A DNA stretch of 64,000 nucleotides from Paramicrobacterium sp051513965 (GTDB taxonomy: Bacteria; Actinomycetota; Actinomycetes; Actinomycetales; Microbacteriaceae), in NCBI RefSeq assembly GCF_051513965.1, contig NZ_CP195847.1, positions 868,001 through 932,000 of the forward strand. Reading direction: 5' to 3'. Positions 43,572-53,145 of this stretch are shown here, in pieces. Within the stretch, counting starts at the first letter, position 1. The number at the start of each line of letters is the position of its first letter. The position numbers were made by a program, and so were the translations under genes. A model generated the notes under the pieces. That model was not told the DNA's origin, searched no databases, and was given only the letters and a program-made list of their open reading frames with translations.

Positions 43572-44156
43572 ATGGCAGCGGACACCTGGCTCGTCGTCGG
43601 TCTCGGAAACCCCGGCCCCGCGTATGAGACCACACGGCACAACATCGGCCAGATGGTCGCCGACGAACTCGCAGACCGACTGCACGCCCGCTTCTCTCGA
43701 CACAAGGCTCACGCCGTCGTCGCTGAGGGACGCATGGTCCCCGGCGGCCCGAAGTACGTCGTCGCCAAGAGCCTCTCGTATATGAACACGTCTGGCGGCC
43801 CCGTCTCAGCGCTGCTGTCCTACTACTCGCTCGATGTCGATCGGCTCATCGTCGTGCACGATGAGCTGGACATCCCGTTCGACAGCCTGAAGCTCAAGAC
43901 CGGGGGAGGGCACGGAGGGCACAATGGCCTGCGCGACATCACCAAGGCGGCGTCCGCGGAGTTCACTCGCGTTCGCGTTGGAATCGGGCGTCCGCCCGGA
44001 CGTCAGGATGCCGCAGACTTCGTGCTGCGACCCTTCTCCGCCGATGAGCGCAAAACCCTCCCCAACGTGATCGCGGATGCCGCAGACGCCGTCGAGATGA
44101 TCGTCGACCAGGGGCTCCTCGCCGCTCAGCAGCGCTTTCACACTGCGGTTCGCTGA
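43572..44156 (+). CDS. pth: Peptidyl-tRNA hydrolase
   Basis: Enzyme of 194 aa that frees tRNA from stalled peptidyl-tRNA. G-L-G-N-P-G-P-A-Y-E-x-T-R-H-N-I-G near the N-terminus includes the catalytic His, and H-D-E-L-D-I-P-F then G-G-G-H-G-G-H-N-G-L-R complete the site. AGAGAGGAAC lies upstream of the ATG. The rplY-pth-mfd order is conserved in actinobacteria, here split by two gene remnants. Confidence 0.95.
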   Translation: MAADTWLVVGLGNPGPAYETTRHNIGQMVADELADRLHARFSRHKAHAVVAEGRMVPGGPKYVVAKSLSYMNTSGGPVSALLSYYSLDVDRLIVVHDELDIPFDSLKLKTGGGHGGHNGLRDITKAASAEFTRVRVGIGRPPGRQDAADFVLRPFSADERKTLPNVIADAADAVEMIVDQGLLAAQQRFHTAVR

Positions 44157-44168
44157 GCTCCGCTTCGC

Positions 44169-44829
44169 TCAGCCGAGCTCGTCGCTGACGCCGGTCGGGC
44201 TGTTGTAACTTGTGTCCGACGGCCGCTGGTCGTCCGTGATCACCGCGGACGCTTCGACGTCGCGATTGACGATCGTCGTGGGCGACTCGAGATGCACGGC
44301 ACCGCTGGGCAGAATGCCCGCACCGCCGAATCGCCGCATGACGCGCCACTGCGCGACGACGTCCTCACCCGCGTGGTCGGGCGGAAGCTCGGTCCAGAAG
44401 CCGAATCCTCCGGACTCGACGAGTGCGCTGCGCCGGAAGAGGCAGCAGCCGCCGACCCAGGCGACGCGGTACGCCTTCCAGCCGCCCTCGGGAATGTCGG
44501 CGTCGGCGGCGATGTGCGCGAGGTTCGCTGCGTTGTGCAGCATCCATCTCTCGAATTCTGGCGAGTCGCGCGTGATCTCCTCAGGGCGCACGAGCCCCTC
44601 CCACCATTCGAACGGCTGCTGCTCGGGACCGCGCACGTCATCGAGATACGAGAGGCCCTGGACCGCAGAGCCGACGAAACCGCAGTCGAGCCTCTGAAGG
44701 GCATCCGCCATGCGGGTCAGCGCGCGGGGCTCGAGCCATACATCGTCGTCGAGGTAGAGAACGAGCTCCGCCTCCGACGCGTCGAGCAGAAACTGTCTCT
44801 GCTGCGCGATCTCACCCGCTCGGTGCGCC
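44169..44829 (-). pseudogene. Glycosyltransferase family 2, 5'-truncated remnant
   Basis: The minus-strand frame encodes the back two-thirds of a GT2 enzyme: R-A-G-E-I-A-Q-Q-R-Q-F-L-L-D then L-Y-L-D-D-D-V-W (DXD metal site), G-G-C-C-L-F-R-R and G-E-D-V-V-A-Q-W-R. The N-terminal nucleotide-binding strand expected before this is missing; upstream the frame runs into antisense of the phosphatase remnant. The stop is intact. No start codon with a promoter or ribosome site remains, so I call it a pseudogene. Confidence 0.65.
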
Positions 44830-45297
44830 AGGGAGACAGTCCAAGAGCTCGAACGGTTGGAGGTGCTGGATACCGCGACGGTCGACGTCGTGGCAGACCT
44901 TCGTGAACTGGGCTTCGGGCGCTTCGAAGGTCGCACTCGCTCCGAGCTGTCCACCGGTGAGGATGCGGCGTCGTTCGACAGATGGCTGCGCCCTCAGCGC
45001 GGCTTTCCACCCGCTCCGAACGGTGAGACATGGCAGGATGCCGCAGAGCGAGCGGGCCGCGTACTCGACCGGGTTCGTGAGAGTGGCGAACGCACACTCG
45101 TCGTCTCGCATGGCTACCTGCTGAAGATCGCGCTGGCCGGGTACGTCGACGGGGGAGCGGTCGATGATGTGCGGAACACTCACCTGCCGAATGCGGTGCC
45201 GGTGTTCCTCGCACCGGCCTCGGCGGGACGCTGGCGGCGAACAGCGCCCGCCCGTCACCCGGAGGGCGCAGCGGCGGCGCGTAGAATGCCAGGGTGA
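44812..45297 (+). pseudogene. Histidine phosphatase family, 5'-truncated remnant
   Basis: The plus-strand frame begins to look coding at S-P-A-R-C-A-R-E-T-V-Q-E-L, the mid-domain motif of the phosphoglycerate-mutase superfamily, and continues through L-R-E-L-G-F-G-R-F-E-G and the second catalytic histidine (V-V-S-H-G-Y). The N-terminal R-H-G motif with the nucleophilic His is absent, and an in-frame stop lies just upstream. The 3' end overlaps the mfd GTG by 4 bp and carries the mfd -10 box, which may explain why this end is preserved. Confidence 0.65.
45282..45287 (+). promoter_or_regulatory. -10 box for leaderless mfd
   Basis: TAGAAT is followed by 6 nt and GTG at 45294; it lies within the 3' end of the phosphatase remnant. 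Confidence 0.5.
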
Positions 45298-48200
45298 AAC
45301 TCCAGGGCCTCACTCACGTTCTCGCCCGCGACTCCAGCTTCTCCACCGCACTGACCTACTCGGGGCAGAACGCCGACTTCTCCGTCGCGGATGGCATGCG
45401 TGTTCCGCTGCTGGCGGGGCTCGTCGAGCGTCGGCGCGAGGCGGGGCTTCCGCCGGCCGTGCTCATCGTTACGGCGACCGGGCGGGAGTCCGAGAGCGTG
45501 CAGCAGGCGCTGCCCAGTTTTCTGCCCGACGCTGAGATCGTGCCGTTCCCGGCATGGGAGACCCTGCCGCACGAGCGCCTGAGCCCGAGTGCTGAGATCG
45601 TCGGTCGACGCATCGACGCGCTGTGGCGGATGTCGGAGTGGGACGGGCAAGCACCTCTTGTGGTCGTGGCCTCTGTGCGCGCGGCGCTTCAGCCCATCGC
45701 CTCTGACCTCACGGAGATCGAGCCGGTCCGGCTCGTGACCGGGGGCCGTGGGCATGACATGAGTGCACTCACCGCGCAACTGATCGAGCTCGCCTATACG
45801 CGCGTCGACCTCGTGTCGCGACGCGGCGAGTTCGCCGTCCGCGGCGGCATCCTCGACGTCTTCCCAACGACGGCGGACCACCCGGTCCGTGTCGAGTTCT
45901 TCGGCGACGAAGTCGACATGATCAAGCCGTTCTCCGTCGCGGACCAGCGCTCGAGCACCGAGGTCTACGACAGTGTGACGCTGTTGCCGAGCCGGGAGCT
46001 GCTGCTGACCGCGGGCGTGCGGCAGCGTGCGTCAGAGATGCTCGCTGAGTTTCCGAGCATGTCGAACATGCTCGAGAAGATCTCGGAGGGCATCCCGGTC
46101 GAGGGCATGGAGTCGTTGGCTCCCGCGCTCCTGGACCGACTGGTCTCGCTTGCGCACTACCTTCCTGATGGAACAGGTGCGGCGGTGCTGTCGCCTGAGC
46201 GGGTTGTTGCGCGGTCGATCAGTCTCGCCGAGACGAACAGAGAATTCTTGGATGCCGCGTGGAGCGCCGCGACCGCGGGAGCAGAAGCGCCGATCGACCT
46301 CGGCGCGGGTGAGTTCATCACGCTGAACACTCTGCGCGACGACGTGGTCTTCACCCGTCCCGGTGAGAAGAAGCCCGACAGTCCGTGGTGGACATTCAGC
46401 CCGTTCCAGCAGGGGCCAGCTGATCTGCTCCCCGAGGAGCTCGAGCTCGATGACCTCATGGCGGTGCGCGTCGCCGCCGATACCGTTCCGAGCTTCCAAG
46501 GCAACGTCGACGGAGCCATCGCGCACGTCGACGAGAGACGACGCGACGGCTGGTCGCTCGTCGTCGCCGCGGAGGGGCAGGGCCTCGTGGAGCGCGCGCT
46601 GAGTGTTCTGAGCGATCGCGGCATCCCCGCCACCATTGTCGACGATGTGCCCGAGGCTCTCGAGACGGGCACCGTGTATCTCATCAAGGCGGTCGTCGAG
46701 CACGGCTTCGAGATGCCGGACATCAAGATCGCCGTTGTGGGCGAATCCGAGTTCTACGGACGCTCCGTCGGCTATGACTCGCGCGCCGTGAAGAAGCTCG
46801 CGACGCGACGGAAGAACGTCGTGGACCCGCTGCAGCTGAAGTCCGGCGACTTCGTCGTGCACCAGACGCACGGCATCGGCAAGTTCATCGAGATGACCAA
46901 GCGCGAGGTCTCCACGGGCGGCCGCAACGCGGTCAAGACCACGCGCGAGTATCTCGTGCTCGAATACGCTCCGTCGAAGCGCGGCTATCCCGGAGACAAG
47001 CTGCTCGTGCCGACCGACCAGCTCGACCTGCTCACCCGCTACGTCGGCGGGGAGTCGCCGCAGCTGTCGAAGATGGGCGGCAGTGACTGGTCTCAGGCGA
47101 AGAGTCGAGCCCGCAAGGCCGTCCGTGACATCGCTGTCGAACTCGTCAAGCTCTACGCGGCGCGCATGGCGGCGAAGGGGCATGCGTTCGGGCCGGACAC
47201 GCCCTGGCAGCGCGAGCTCGAGGATGCCTTCCCGTTCGCGGAGACTCCTGACCAGCTGACCACCATCGACGAGGTCAAGCGCGACATGGAGCGGCCGATC
47301 CCGATGGACCGTCTGCTCTCCGGTGACGTTGGCTTCGGCAAGACGGAGGTCGCTGTTCGCGCCGCGTTCAAGGCGGTGCAGGACGGCAAGCAGGTGGCGA
47401 TCCTCGTGCCGACCACGCTGCTCGTCAAGCAGCACAGCGAGACCTTCCTCGAGCGCTTCGCCGGGTTCCCCGTGCACATGCGCGCGCTCAGCCGGTTCCA
47501 GACCGACAAGGAAGCCCGCGAGACGCTTGAGGGACTCACCCGCGGCACCGTGGACGTGGTGATCGGAACGCACCGTCTGCTCACTGAGAAGGTCATCTTC
47601 AAGGATCTCGGCCTCGTGATCATCGACGAGGAGCAGCGCTTCGGCGTCGAGCACAAGGACTCCCTCAAGAAGCTCAAGACCAACGTGGACGTACTCGCGA
47701 TGAGCGCGACCCCGATCCCTCGCACCCTGGAGATGGCCGTCACCGGCATCAGGGAGATGTCGACCCTTGCGACGCCGCCCGAGGAGCGGCATCCGATTCT
47801 CAGCTTCGTCGGGCCGTACAACGACAAGCAGGTCGCGGCGGCGATCCGACGTGAGCTGCTGCGTGAGGGGCAGATCTTCTTCGTGCACAATCGCGTCGCG
47901 AGCATCAACCGCGTCGCGACGCAGCTCGCGGAGCTCGTGCCGGAGGCGCGCATCGCCGTGGCACACGGGAAGCTCTCTGAGTCCACGCTCGAGCAGGTGG
48001 TGGTCGACTTCTGGGAGCGCAAATTCGATGTGCTCGTGTGCACCACGATCATCGAGACGGGGCTCGACATCCAGAACGCGAACACGATCATCATCGACCG
48101 CGCTGACAAGTACGGCCTCAGCCAGCTCCACCAGCTTCGCGGTCGCGTGGGTCGCGGCCGCGAGCGGGCCTACGCGTACTTCCTCTACGACGCCGAGAAG

Positions 48201-48914
48201 CCGCTGTCGGAGACCGCCCAGGACAGACTGGAGACGATCGCCGCGAACAACGAGCTCGGCAGCGGAATGCAGGTCGCGCTCAAGGACCTCGAGATCCGCG
48301 GTGCCGGAAACCTGCTCGGCGGCGAACAGGCTGGCCACATCGCGGGAGTGGGCTTCGACCTGTACCTGCGGATGATCGGGGAGGCTGTGTCCACCTTCCG
48401 CGGCGATGTCGCAGAAGGCCAGACGGAGCTTCGACTGGAGATTCCCGTCGACGCGAACATTCCCGAGGACTACATCGACAGCGAGAGGCTGCGTCTCGAG
48501 GCGTATCAGAAGCTCTCCGCGGCCGCCGCTCCCGCGGCATCCGATGATCAGATCGATCTCGTGATCGACGAGCTCGTCGACCGTTACGGCCCGCTGCCTG
48601 AGCAGGTGCAGACTCTCGTCGCCGTCACGCGTCTTCGCCAGCGGGCACAACGCTCGAACCTGTCGGATCTCATCACGATGGGCACGAACCTTCGACTCGC
48701 GCCCGTGGACCTTCCCGACTCGATGCAGGTGCGGCTCAAGCGCATGTACCCGAAGGCACGTCTGCTCAGCCAGGCGAACGCGCTCGTCGTTCCGATTCCG
48801 CAGCCTCACGGGGAGTCGATGGCGGACGCCGACCTCATCGCGTGGGTGCAGCAGCTTCTCGACGCGATCCTCCCGCTGAAGGCGAAGGAACCGGAGCAGA
48901 CTCCCACCGGGTAG
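45294..48914 (+). CDS. mfd: Transcription-repair coupling factor
   Basis: Mfd translocase of 1206 aa that removes RNA polymerase stalled at lesions and recruits UvrA. The UvrB-like N-terminal region, RNA-polymerase interaction domain (about 500-590), RecG-like motor with Walker A G-D-V-G-F-G-K-T (about 677-684) and D-E-E-Q box, and the C-terminal TRCF domain are all in place. The length is normal. The GTG overlaps the upstream remnant, and TAGAAT-N6 marks a leaderless start. Confidence 0.96.
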   Translation: MKLQGLTHVLARDSSFSTALTYSGQNADFSVADGMRVPLLAGLVERRREAGLPPAVLIVTATGRESESVQQALPSFLPDAEIVPFPAWETLPHERLSPSAEIVGRRIDALWRMSEWDGQAPLVVVASVRAALQPIASDLTEIEPVRLVTGGRGHDMSALTAQLIELAYTRVDLVSRRGEFAVRGGILDVFPTTADHPVRVEFFGDEVDMIKPFSVADQRSSTEVYDSVTLLPSRELLLTAGVRQRASEMLAEFPSMSNMLEKISEGIPVEGMESLAPALLDRLVSLAHYLPDGTGAAVLSPERVVARSISLAETNREFLDAAWSAATAGAEAPIDLGAGEFITLNTLRDDVVFTRPGEKKPDSPWWTFSPFQQGPADLLPEELELDDLMAVRVAADTVPSFQGNVDGAIAHVDERRRDGWSLVVAAEGQGLVERALSVLSDRGIPATIVDDVPEALETGTVYLIKAVVEHGFEMPDIKIAVVGESEFYGRSVGYDSRAVKKLATRRKNVVDPLQLKSGDFVVHQTHGIGKFIEMTKREVSTGGRNAVKTTREYLVLEYAPSKRGYPGDKLLVPTDQLDLLTRYVGGESPQLSKMGGSDWSQAKSRARKAVRDIAVELVKLYAARMAAKGHAFGPDTPWQRELEDAFPFAETPDQLTTIDEVKRDMERPIPMDRLLSGDVGFGKTEVAVRAAFKAVQDGKQVAILVPTTLLVKQHSETFLERFAGFPVHMRALSRFQTDKEARETLEGLTRGTVDVVIGTHRLLTEKVIFKDLGLVIIDEEQRFGVEHKDSLKKLKTNVDVLAMSATPIPRTLEMAVTGIREMSTLATPPEERHPILSFVGPYNDKQVAAAIRRELLREGQIFFVHNRVASINRVATQLAELVPEARIAVAHGKLSESTLEQVVVDFWERKFDVLVCTTIIETGLDIQNANTIIIDRADKYGLSQLHQLRGRVGRGRERAYAYFLYDAEKPLSETAQDRLETIAANNELGSGMQVALKDLEIRGAGNLLGGEQAGHIAGVGFDLYLRMIGEAVSTFRGDVAEGQTELRLEIPVDANIPEDYIDSERLRLEAYQKLSAAAAPAASDDQIDLVIDELVDRYGPLPEQVQTLVAVTRLRQRAQRSNLSDLITMGTNLRLAPVDLPDSMQVRLKRMYPKARLLSQANALVVPIPQPHGESMADADLIAWVQQLLDAILPLKAKEPEQTPTG

Positions 48915-48917
48915 CGC

Positions 48918-49406
48918 TCAGCTGATGAGCACGTCGTCCTCGCCCGCAAGCGAGGAGAGTGCTCTCGTGATGCTCGCTCGCAGTCGGGCGTGCTGCGAGC
49001 CGAGCGCAGAAGCCGGGTTCGACCAGTTGGTCGGGTCGTAGAGCCAGACTGGTTTCGAAACGAGATGCGAAGGCTCCCAGTCATAGCGTGGCCATACGTG
49101 GGCGTGGACAAAGGCATCTGTGTTGCCGAGCACCTCGAGGTTCACGCGACGGAACCCGGAATCGCTTTCACGACACGCGAGCTCTACAGCGGTCGCAAGC
49201 AGGTCTGCGTCGGCGAGGAACTGGACGCGCGCCTTCCGTGGCATGTCCGCAAGCGCTCGTGCATCAGGATCACGTCCGAGCAGGACGCAATAGCCGGGGA
49301 GAAACTGCACATCGCCGATGACCGCGTACCCGCTTGTCAGCTCGGCAATCACCGTCGGGTTTTCGCCGCGAGCCGCTGATCCGATCCGATCGTCACGCCA
49401 ATCCAT
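48918..49406 (-). CDS. HIT-like protein (diadenosine tetraphosphate hydrolase-like)
   Basis: Small protein of 162 aa with a HIT fold. The expected triad is seen as H-A-H-V-W (His101, His103, Trp105), so the third His is replaced by Trp. R-V-N-L-E-V-L-G-N and L-P-G-Y-C-V-L fit the HIT core. Nucleotide hydrolysis or transfer is likely but unproven. It is convergent with mfd with a 3-bp gap. TACAGT-N6-ATG gives a leaderless start. Confidence 0.75.
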   Translation of the reverse strand: MDWRDDRIGSAARGENPTVIAELTSGYAVIGDVQFLPGYCVLLGRDPDARALADMPRKARVQFLADADLLATAVELACRESDSGFRRVNLEVLGNTDAFVHAHVWPRYDWEPSHLVSKPVWLYDPTNWSNPASALGSQHARLRASITRALSSLAGEDDVLIS

Positions 49407-49412
49407 GTCGAC

Positions 49413-49418
49413 ACTGTA
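49413..49418 (-). promoter_or_regulatory. -10 box for leaderless HIT-like gene
   Basis: TACAGT on the minus strand ends 6 nt before the ATG at 49406. Confidence 0.5.
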
Positions 49419-49506
49419 TCGGTCGAATGTCGGCGCACATCACGCGCTCACTGTCGCATCGCCGATCTTTGGTCGCGCGGCGGAGCGTTTCGTGCTCGTG
49501 CCCTAT

Positions 49507-50823
49507 CTACGTCGCCTGCTCGTCACGAGGAACACCGTGCTCGCCGCCCTCGGCTGATTCGAGTCGGCGGTAGTGCCGGTTTCGCGCACGAAGCACGACG
49601 GCTGCGAGCAAGGCAGCCAGAACGGATGCCGTGAAGATGGCGATCTTCGCGTGGTCGCCGTGGACGCTGCCCGTCTCGAAGCTCAGTTCGGCGACCAGCA
49701 GTGACACGGTGAAGCCGATTCCTGCGAGCATCCCGACGCCGATGACGTCGACCCAGGCGAGCGAGCTGTCGAGCCGTGCCTTCGTGAACCGGGTGAGCAG
49801 CCACGTCGTGAGAGTGATGCCGATCGGCTTGCCAAAGACGAGACCGGCCAGGATGCCGATCATGACCGGGTCCGTCAGCGCGGTCGCGAAACCGTCGGGT
49901 CCGCCGATCGCGACGCCGGCGGCGAAGAACGCGAAGATGGGAACCGCGAATCCGCTGGAGAGCGGCCGAAGCCGATGCTCGAGAACCTCGGCGAGGCCAG
50001 GACCTGACTCTGGTCCACCGTGTCGTTCGGTGCGTCGCACGGGAACGACGAAGCCGAGCGCGACTCCCGCGATCGTGGCGTGAACGCCCGACGCGTGCAG
50101 GAAGGCCCAGGCGATGACACCCACCGGCAGCAGGATCACCCAGACCGCCCAGCGCTGACGACCGAAGAATCGCGGGAACACGTGTGCGAGCACTCCATAC
50201 AGTGCGAGAGGCACGAGTGTGAGCAGCAGGGGCGACACAGAGAAGCCCTCCGCGTAGAAGATCGCGATGATGGCGATGGCGATGAGGTCGTCGACGACCG
50301 CGAGCGTCAGGAGAAAGATGCGCAGCGCGCTCGGCAGGTGCGACCCGAGGATGGCCAGGACAGCGACGGCGAAGGCGATGTCGGTCGCGGTCGGAATCGC
50401 CCAGCCCTGCAACGACTCCGGGGAGCCGATGTTCACGATGACGTAGAAGAGCGCGGGAACCGCGACGCCTCCAAAGGCGGCAGCCACGGGAACGAGAGCG
50501 GTCGCGGGGGAGCGCAGATCGCCGACCACGAACTCCTTCTTCAGCTCGAGTCCGGTCAGGAAGAAGAAGATCGCGAGAAGACCGTCAGACGCCCACTCGC
50601 CGATCGTGAGCTCGAGGTGCAGCTCGGGGGTGCCGAATGTGATGTCGCGCATGGTGAAGTATGCGTCTGCCCACGGCGAGTTCGCCCAGACGATGGCGAT
50701 GAGCGCGGCGCCGACCAGCAGCATCCCACCGACGGTCTCCGTGCGCAGAATCGCGCCGATGCGTGTGACCTCAGCTCTGCTTCCCCGTCCGAAGATCGTG
50801 CGGGTGCTCTTCGTGCGCGTCAT
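49507..50823 (-). CDS. nhaA: Na+/H+ antiporter NhaA
   Basis: Sodium/proton antiporter of 438 aa with about 12 hydrophobic segments. The ion-binding pair is in L-A-V-V-D-D-L-I-A-I-A-I-I-A; the family G-L-E-L-K-K-E-F segment and the P-T-A-T-D-I-A-F-A motif are intact. GGAGA lies 6 nt before the ATG. It helps keep pH and sodium balance and is the second Na+/H+ antiporter in this window. Confidence 0.94.
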   Translation of the reverse strand: MTRTKSTRTIFGRGSRAEVTRIGAILRTETVGGMLLVGAALIAIVWANSPWADAYFTMRDITFGTPELHLELTIGEWASDGLLAIFFFLTGLELKKEFVVGDLRSPATALVPVAAAFGGVAVPALFYVIVNIGSPESLQGWAIPTATDIAFAVAVLAILGSHLPSALRIFLLTLAVVDDLIAIAIIAIFYAEGFSVSPLLLTLVPLALYGVLAHVFPRFFGRQRWAVWVILLPVGVIAWAFLHASGVHATIAGVALGFVVPVRRTERHGGPESGPGLAEVLEHRLRPLSSGFAVPIFAFFAAGVAIGGPDGFATALTDPVMIGILAGLVFGKPIGITLTTWLLTRFTKARLDSSLAWVDVIGVGMLAGIGFTVSLLVAELSFETGSVHGDHAKIAIFTASVLAALLAAVVLRARNRHYRRLESAEGGEHGVPRDEQAT

Positions 50824-50953
50824 AGACAGTCTCCAGGCTCGCTGACAGAAATTGCCGACCAGACTTCCCGGCGCACCGTCGCACCAGTATAGGGGCTGGG
50901 TGCCGCGTAGGGTTGAGGTGAGCCACGTCCCGCAGCCGATCAAGGGGGAGACG

Positions 50954-52375
50954 ATGACGACAGAGCCGAAGGATGCCGCGACAGCGGTCCAGCACGTGCG
51001 ACGCGGCTTCGAGAGCGGCGTCACCAAACCGCTCGCGTGGCGCCGCGACCAGCTTCAGGCCCTCAAGAGACTGATCCTCGACAACCAGGAGCTTCTCGAG
51101 AGTGCGTTGCATCGCGACCTCGGCAAGCACGGCACAGAGTCACAGGTCACCGAGATCGGCTTCGTTCTGACGGAGCTCGAGTACGCGCTGCGACACCTAC
51201 GGGCGTGGGCGCGACCGCGACGTGCCGCCGTGCCGTTCGTCCTCGCCCCGGCATCCGCTCGCACCGTGTATGAGCCTAAGGGCACGTTGCTCATCATCGG
51301 TCCCTGGAACTACCCTGTCCAGCTGATCCTGGCACCGCTCGTCGGGGCGCTCGCCGCGGGCAACGCGGTCGTGCTGAAGCCCAGTGAAGTGGCCCCCGCG
51401 ACAAGTGAGGTCCTCACCGCACTCATCGGGGCGTATTTGGATGAGCGTGCGGTCGCCGTGGTCGAGGGAGACGCCGACGTCGCACAGGAGCTGCTTGCGC
51501 AGCGCTTCGACCACATCTTCTTCACGGGGAGCACAGCGATCGGGCGCATCGTCGCGAAAGCGGCATCCGAGCATCTCACCCCTGCCACCCTCGAGCTCGG
51601 CGGCAAATCGCCGGCGTTCATCGACGACACCGTCGACCTGGCGGCCGCGGCCCGCCGCCTCATGTGGGGAAAGCTCATGAACGCGGGGCAGACGTGCGTG
51701 GCCCCGGACTACGTGCTGGCCAGCGCCGAGACCGCGGCGGCGCTCGTCCCGCACATCCGCGCGGCGATCGCCGAGTTCTACGGAGACGACCCTGCGCAGA
51801 GCGGAGACTACGGTCGGATGGTCAGTGTGCGGCACACGCAGCGGGTCAGCGAGCTGCTCGAGGGTCAGACGCCTGTGATCGGCGGACGCGTCGACGTCGA
51901 CGCGCGCTACGTCGAGCCCACTGTCGTGGATGATGCGGACCCTGAGTCGAGGCTCATGCAGGAGGAGATCTTCGCGCCCGTCCTGCCCATCGTGCACGTT
52001 GCGGATGCCGCCGAGGCTGTGCGCTTCATCGCGGCGCGCGACAAACCGCTGGCGCTCTACGTGTTCTCGGAGGACGACGAGACGCGCCGCCGCTTCACGC
52101 GCGACACCTCCTCGGGGGCGATCGCGTTCGGCATTCCAGCCGCGCATCTGACCGTGCCCGATCTGCCGTTCGGCGGAGTCGGGTCCAGCGGCATGGGGGA
52201 GTACCACGGCGAGCGGTCGTTCACCACGTTCAGCAACGCGAAGGCCGTGCTCTCCAAGGGCCTCACACCCGACACGATGTCGCTCGTGTATCCGCCGTTC
52301 ACAGAGACGAAGGACACCATCGCGCGCAAGATCATCGCGCGCACCGCACGGCTCCTCGGGCGCGACGATGACTGA
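50954..52375 (+). CDS. Aldehyde dehydrogenase family protein
   Basis: NAD(P)-dependent aldehyde oxidiser of 473 aa, closest in layout to class 3 / CoxB-like ALDHs of about 450-480 residues. Catalytic Glu214 is in L-E-L-G-G-K-S-P and Cys248 in N-A-G-Q-T-C-V-A; the Rossmann segment G-P-W-N-Y-P and F-T-G-S-T-A-I-G are present. GGGGAG precedes the ATG. The stop overlaps mazG by 8 bp, so the two are coupled. Substrate unknown. Confidence 0.9.
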   Translation: MTTEPKDAATAVQHVRRGFESGVTKPLAWRRDQLQALKRLILDNQELLESALHRDLGKHGTESQVTEIGFVLTELEYALRHLRAWARPRRAAVPFVLAPASARTVYEPKGTLLIIGPWNYPVQLILAPLVGALAAGNAVVLKPSEVAPATSEVLTALIGAYLDERAVAVVEGDADVAQELLAQRFDHIFFTGSTAIGRIVAKAASEHLTPATLELGGKSPAFIDDTVDLAAAARRLMWGKLMNAGQTCVAPDYVLASAETAAALVPHIRAAIAEFYGDDPAQSGDYGRMVSVRHTQRVSELLEGQTPVIGGRVDVDARYVEPTVVDDADPESRLMQEEIFAPVLPIVHVADAAEAVRFIAARDKPLALYVFSEDDETRRRFTRDTSSGAIAFGIPAAHLTVPDLPFGGVGSSGMGEYHGERSFTTFSNAKAVLSKGLTPDTMSLVYPPFTETKDTIARKIIARTARLLGRDDD

Positions 52376-53132
52376 GCCCGACGGCATCGACGGTCTCGCA
52401 CTGGGGGGCAGCGGCACCGAGATCGAGGCGCTCGTCGCCGACATGGCTCTGGTGCTCGACCGCTGCGTGTGGAGCCAGACGATGACCCACGCCTCCCTCG
52501 TCACCTACCTCGTCGAGGAGAGCTACGAACTCGTCGACGCGATCGAGAGTGAGGATGCCGAGGCGATGCTCGAAGAGCTCGGCGACGTTCTGTGGCAGAT
52601 CGTCTTCCATGCCGAGATCGCGGCGCGCACCGATGGGGAGGGGTTCGACTTCGACGATGTCGCGCGTGTCGCCCGCGAGAAGGCTGAGCGCCGGCATCCT
52701 CATGTCTTCGGCGGCGAGAGTGCGCCGACGCTCGACGACGTCTTCCGCGTGTGGAGCGCGGCAAAGGCACAGGAGAAGAAGGACCGCACGAGCGCGCTCG
52801 ACGGCATCCCCTCGCAGCTTCCCGCTCTCGCGCTCGCTGACAAAGTGCTGGGCCGCGCAGCCCGCGCCGGCGCCCTGCCGCCGGGCGCTCTCGGACGAGA
52901 GCCTGGTGTCGATGCCGTGGGACGCGACGAGGAGAGCGCCGAACAGAGCGAAGACAGAAACACGGATGCCGTCGCGGCCGACGAAGCCGCGCTCGGCGAT
53001 GAGCTGCTCGCGATCGTCGCCGACGCCCGCCGCCGCGGCCTCGATGCCGAGCGCGCGCTCCGCGGCGCCGTCCACCGCCTGAGCGACCGCGTGCGTGACG
53101 CGGAGCGTGAGGAGCGGCGTCCCTCGTCATGA
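52368..53132 (+). CDS. mazG: MazG family nucleoside triphosphate pyrophosphohydrolase
   Basis: Protein of 254 aa that hydrolyses non-canonical or damaged NTPs. The metal-binding E-E-S-Y-E-L-x-D-A and E-E-L-G-D-V-L-W-Q motifs are in the first 80 residues. A region of about 50 acidic, low-complexity residues (about 175-205) splits the C-terminal helices and may be a linker. It overlaps the aldehyde dehydrogenase gene and precedes hisS and eno. Confidence 0.92.
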   Translation: MTEPDGIDGLALGGSGTEIEALVADMALVLDRCVWSQTMTHASLVTYLVEESYELVDAIESEDAEAMLEELGDVLWQIVFHAEIAARTDGEGFDFDDVARVAREKAERRHPHVFGGESAPTLDDVFRVWSAAKAQEKKDRTSALDGIPSQLPALALADKVLGRAARAGALPPGALGREPGVDAVGRDEESAEQSEDRNTDAVAADEAALGDELLAIVADARRRGLDAERALRGAVHRLSDRVRDAEREERRPSS

Positions 53133-53138
53133 CAGAAT
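53133..53138 (+). promoter_or_regulatory. Candidate -10 box for hisS
   Basis: CAGAAT is followed by 7 nt and ATG at 53146. The first base departs from TAnnnT. Confidence 0.35.
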
Positions 53139-53145
53139 TGAAGCC

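Noticed and set aside
44857..45297. Intact small phosphatase starting at the ATG at 44857
   Set aside because: It would lack the R-H-G motif with the nucleophilic His and the first half of the fold, so it cannot be a working histidine phosphatase.
46032..48809. Very long open frame on the minus strand opposite mfd (925 codons)
   Set aside because: It has no recognisable domain, is Arg/Leu/His/Val-rich as expected from antisense of a high-GC gene, and mfd on the plus strand is complete and conserved.
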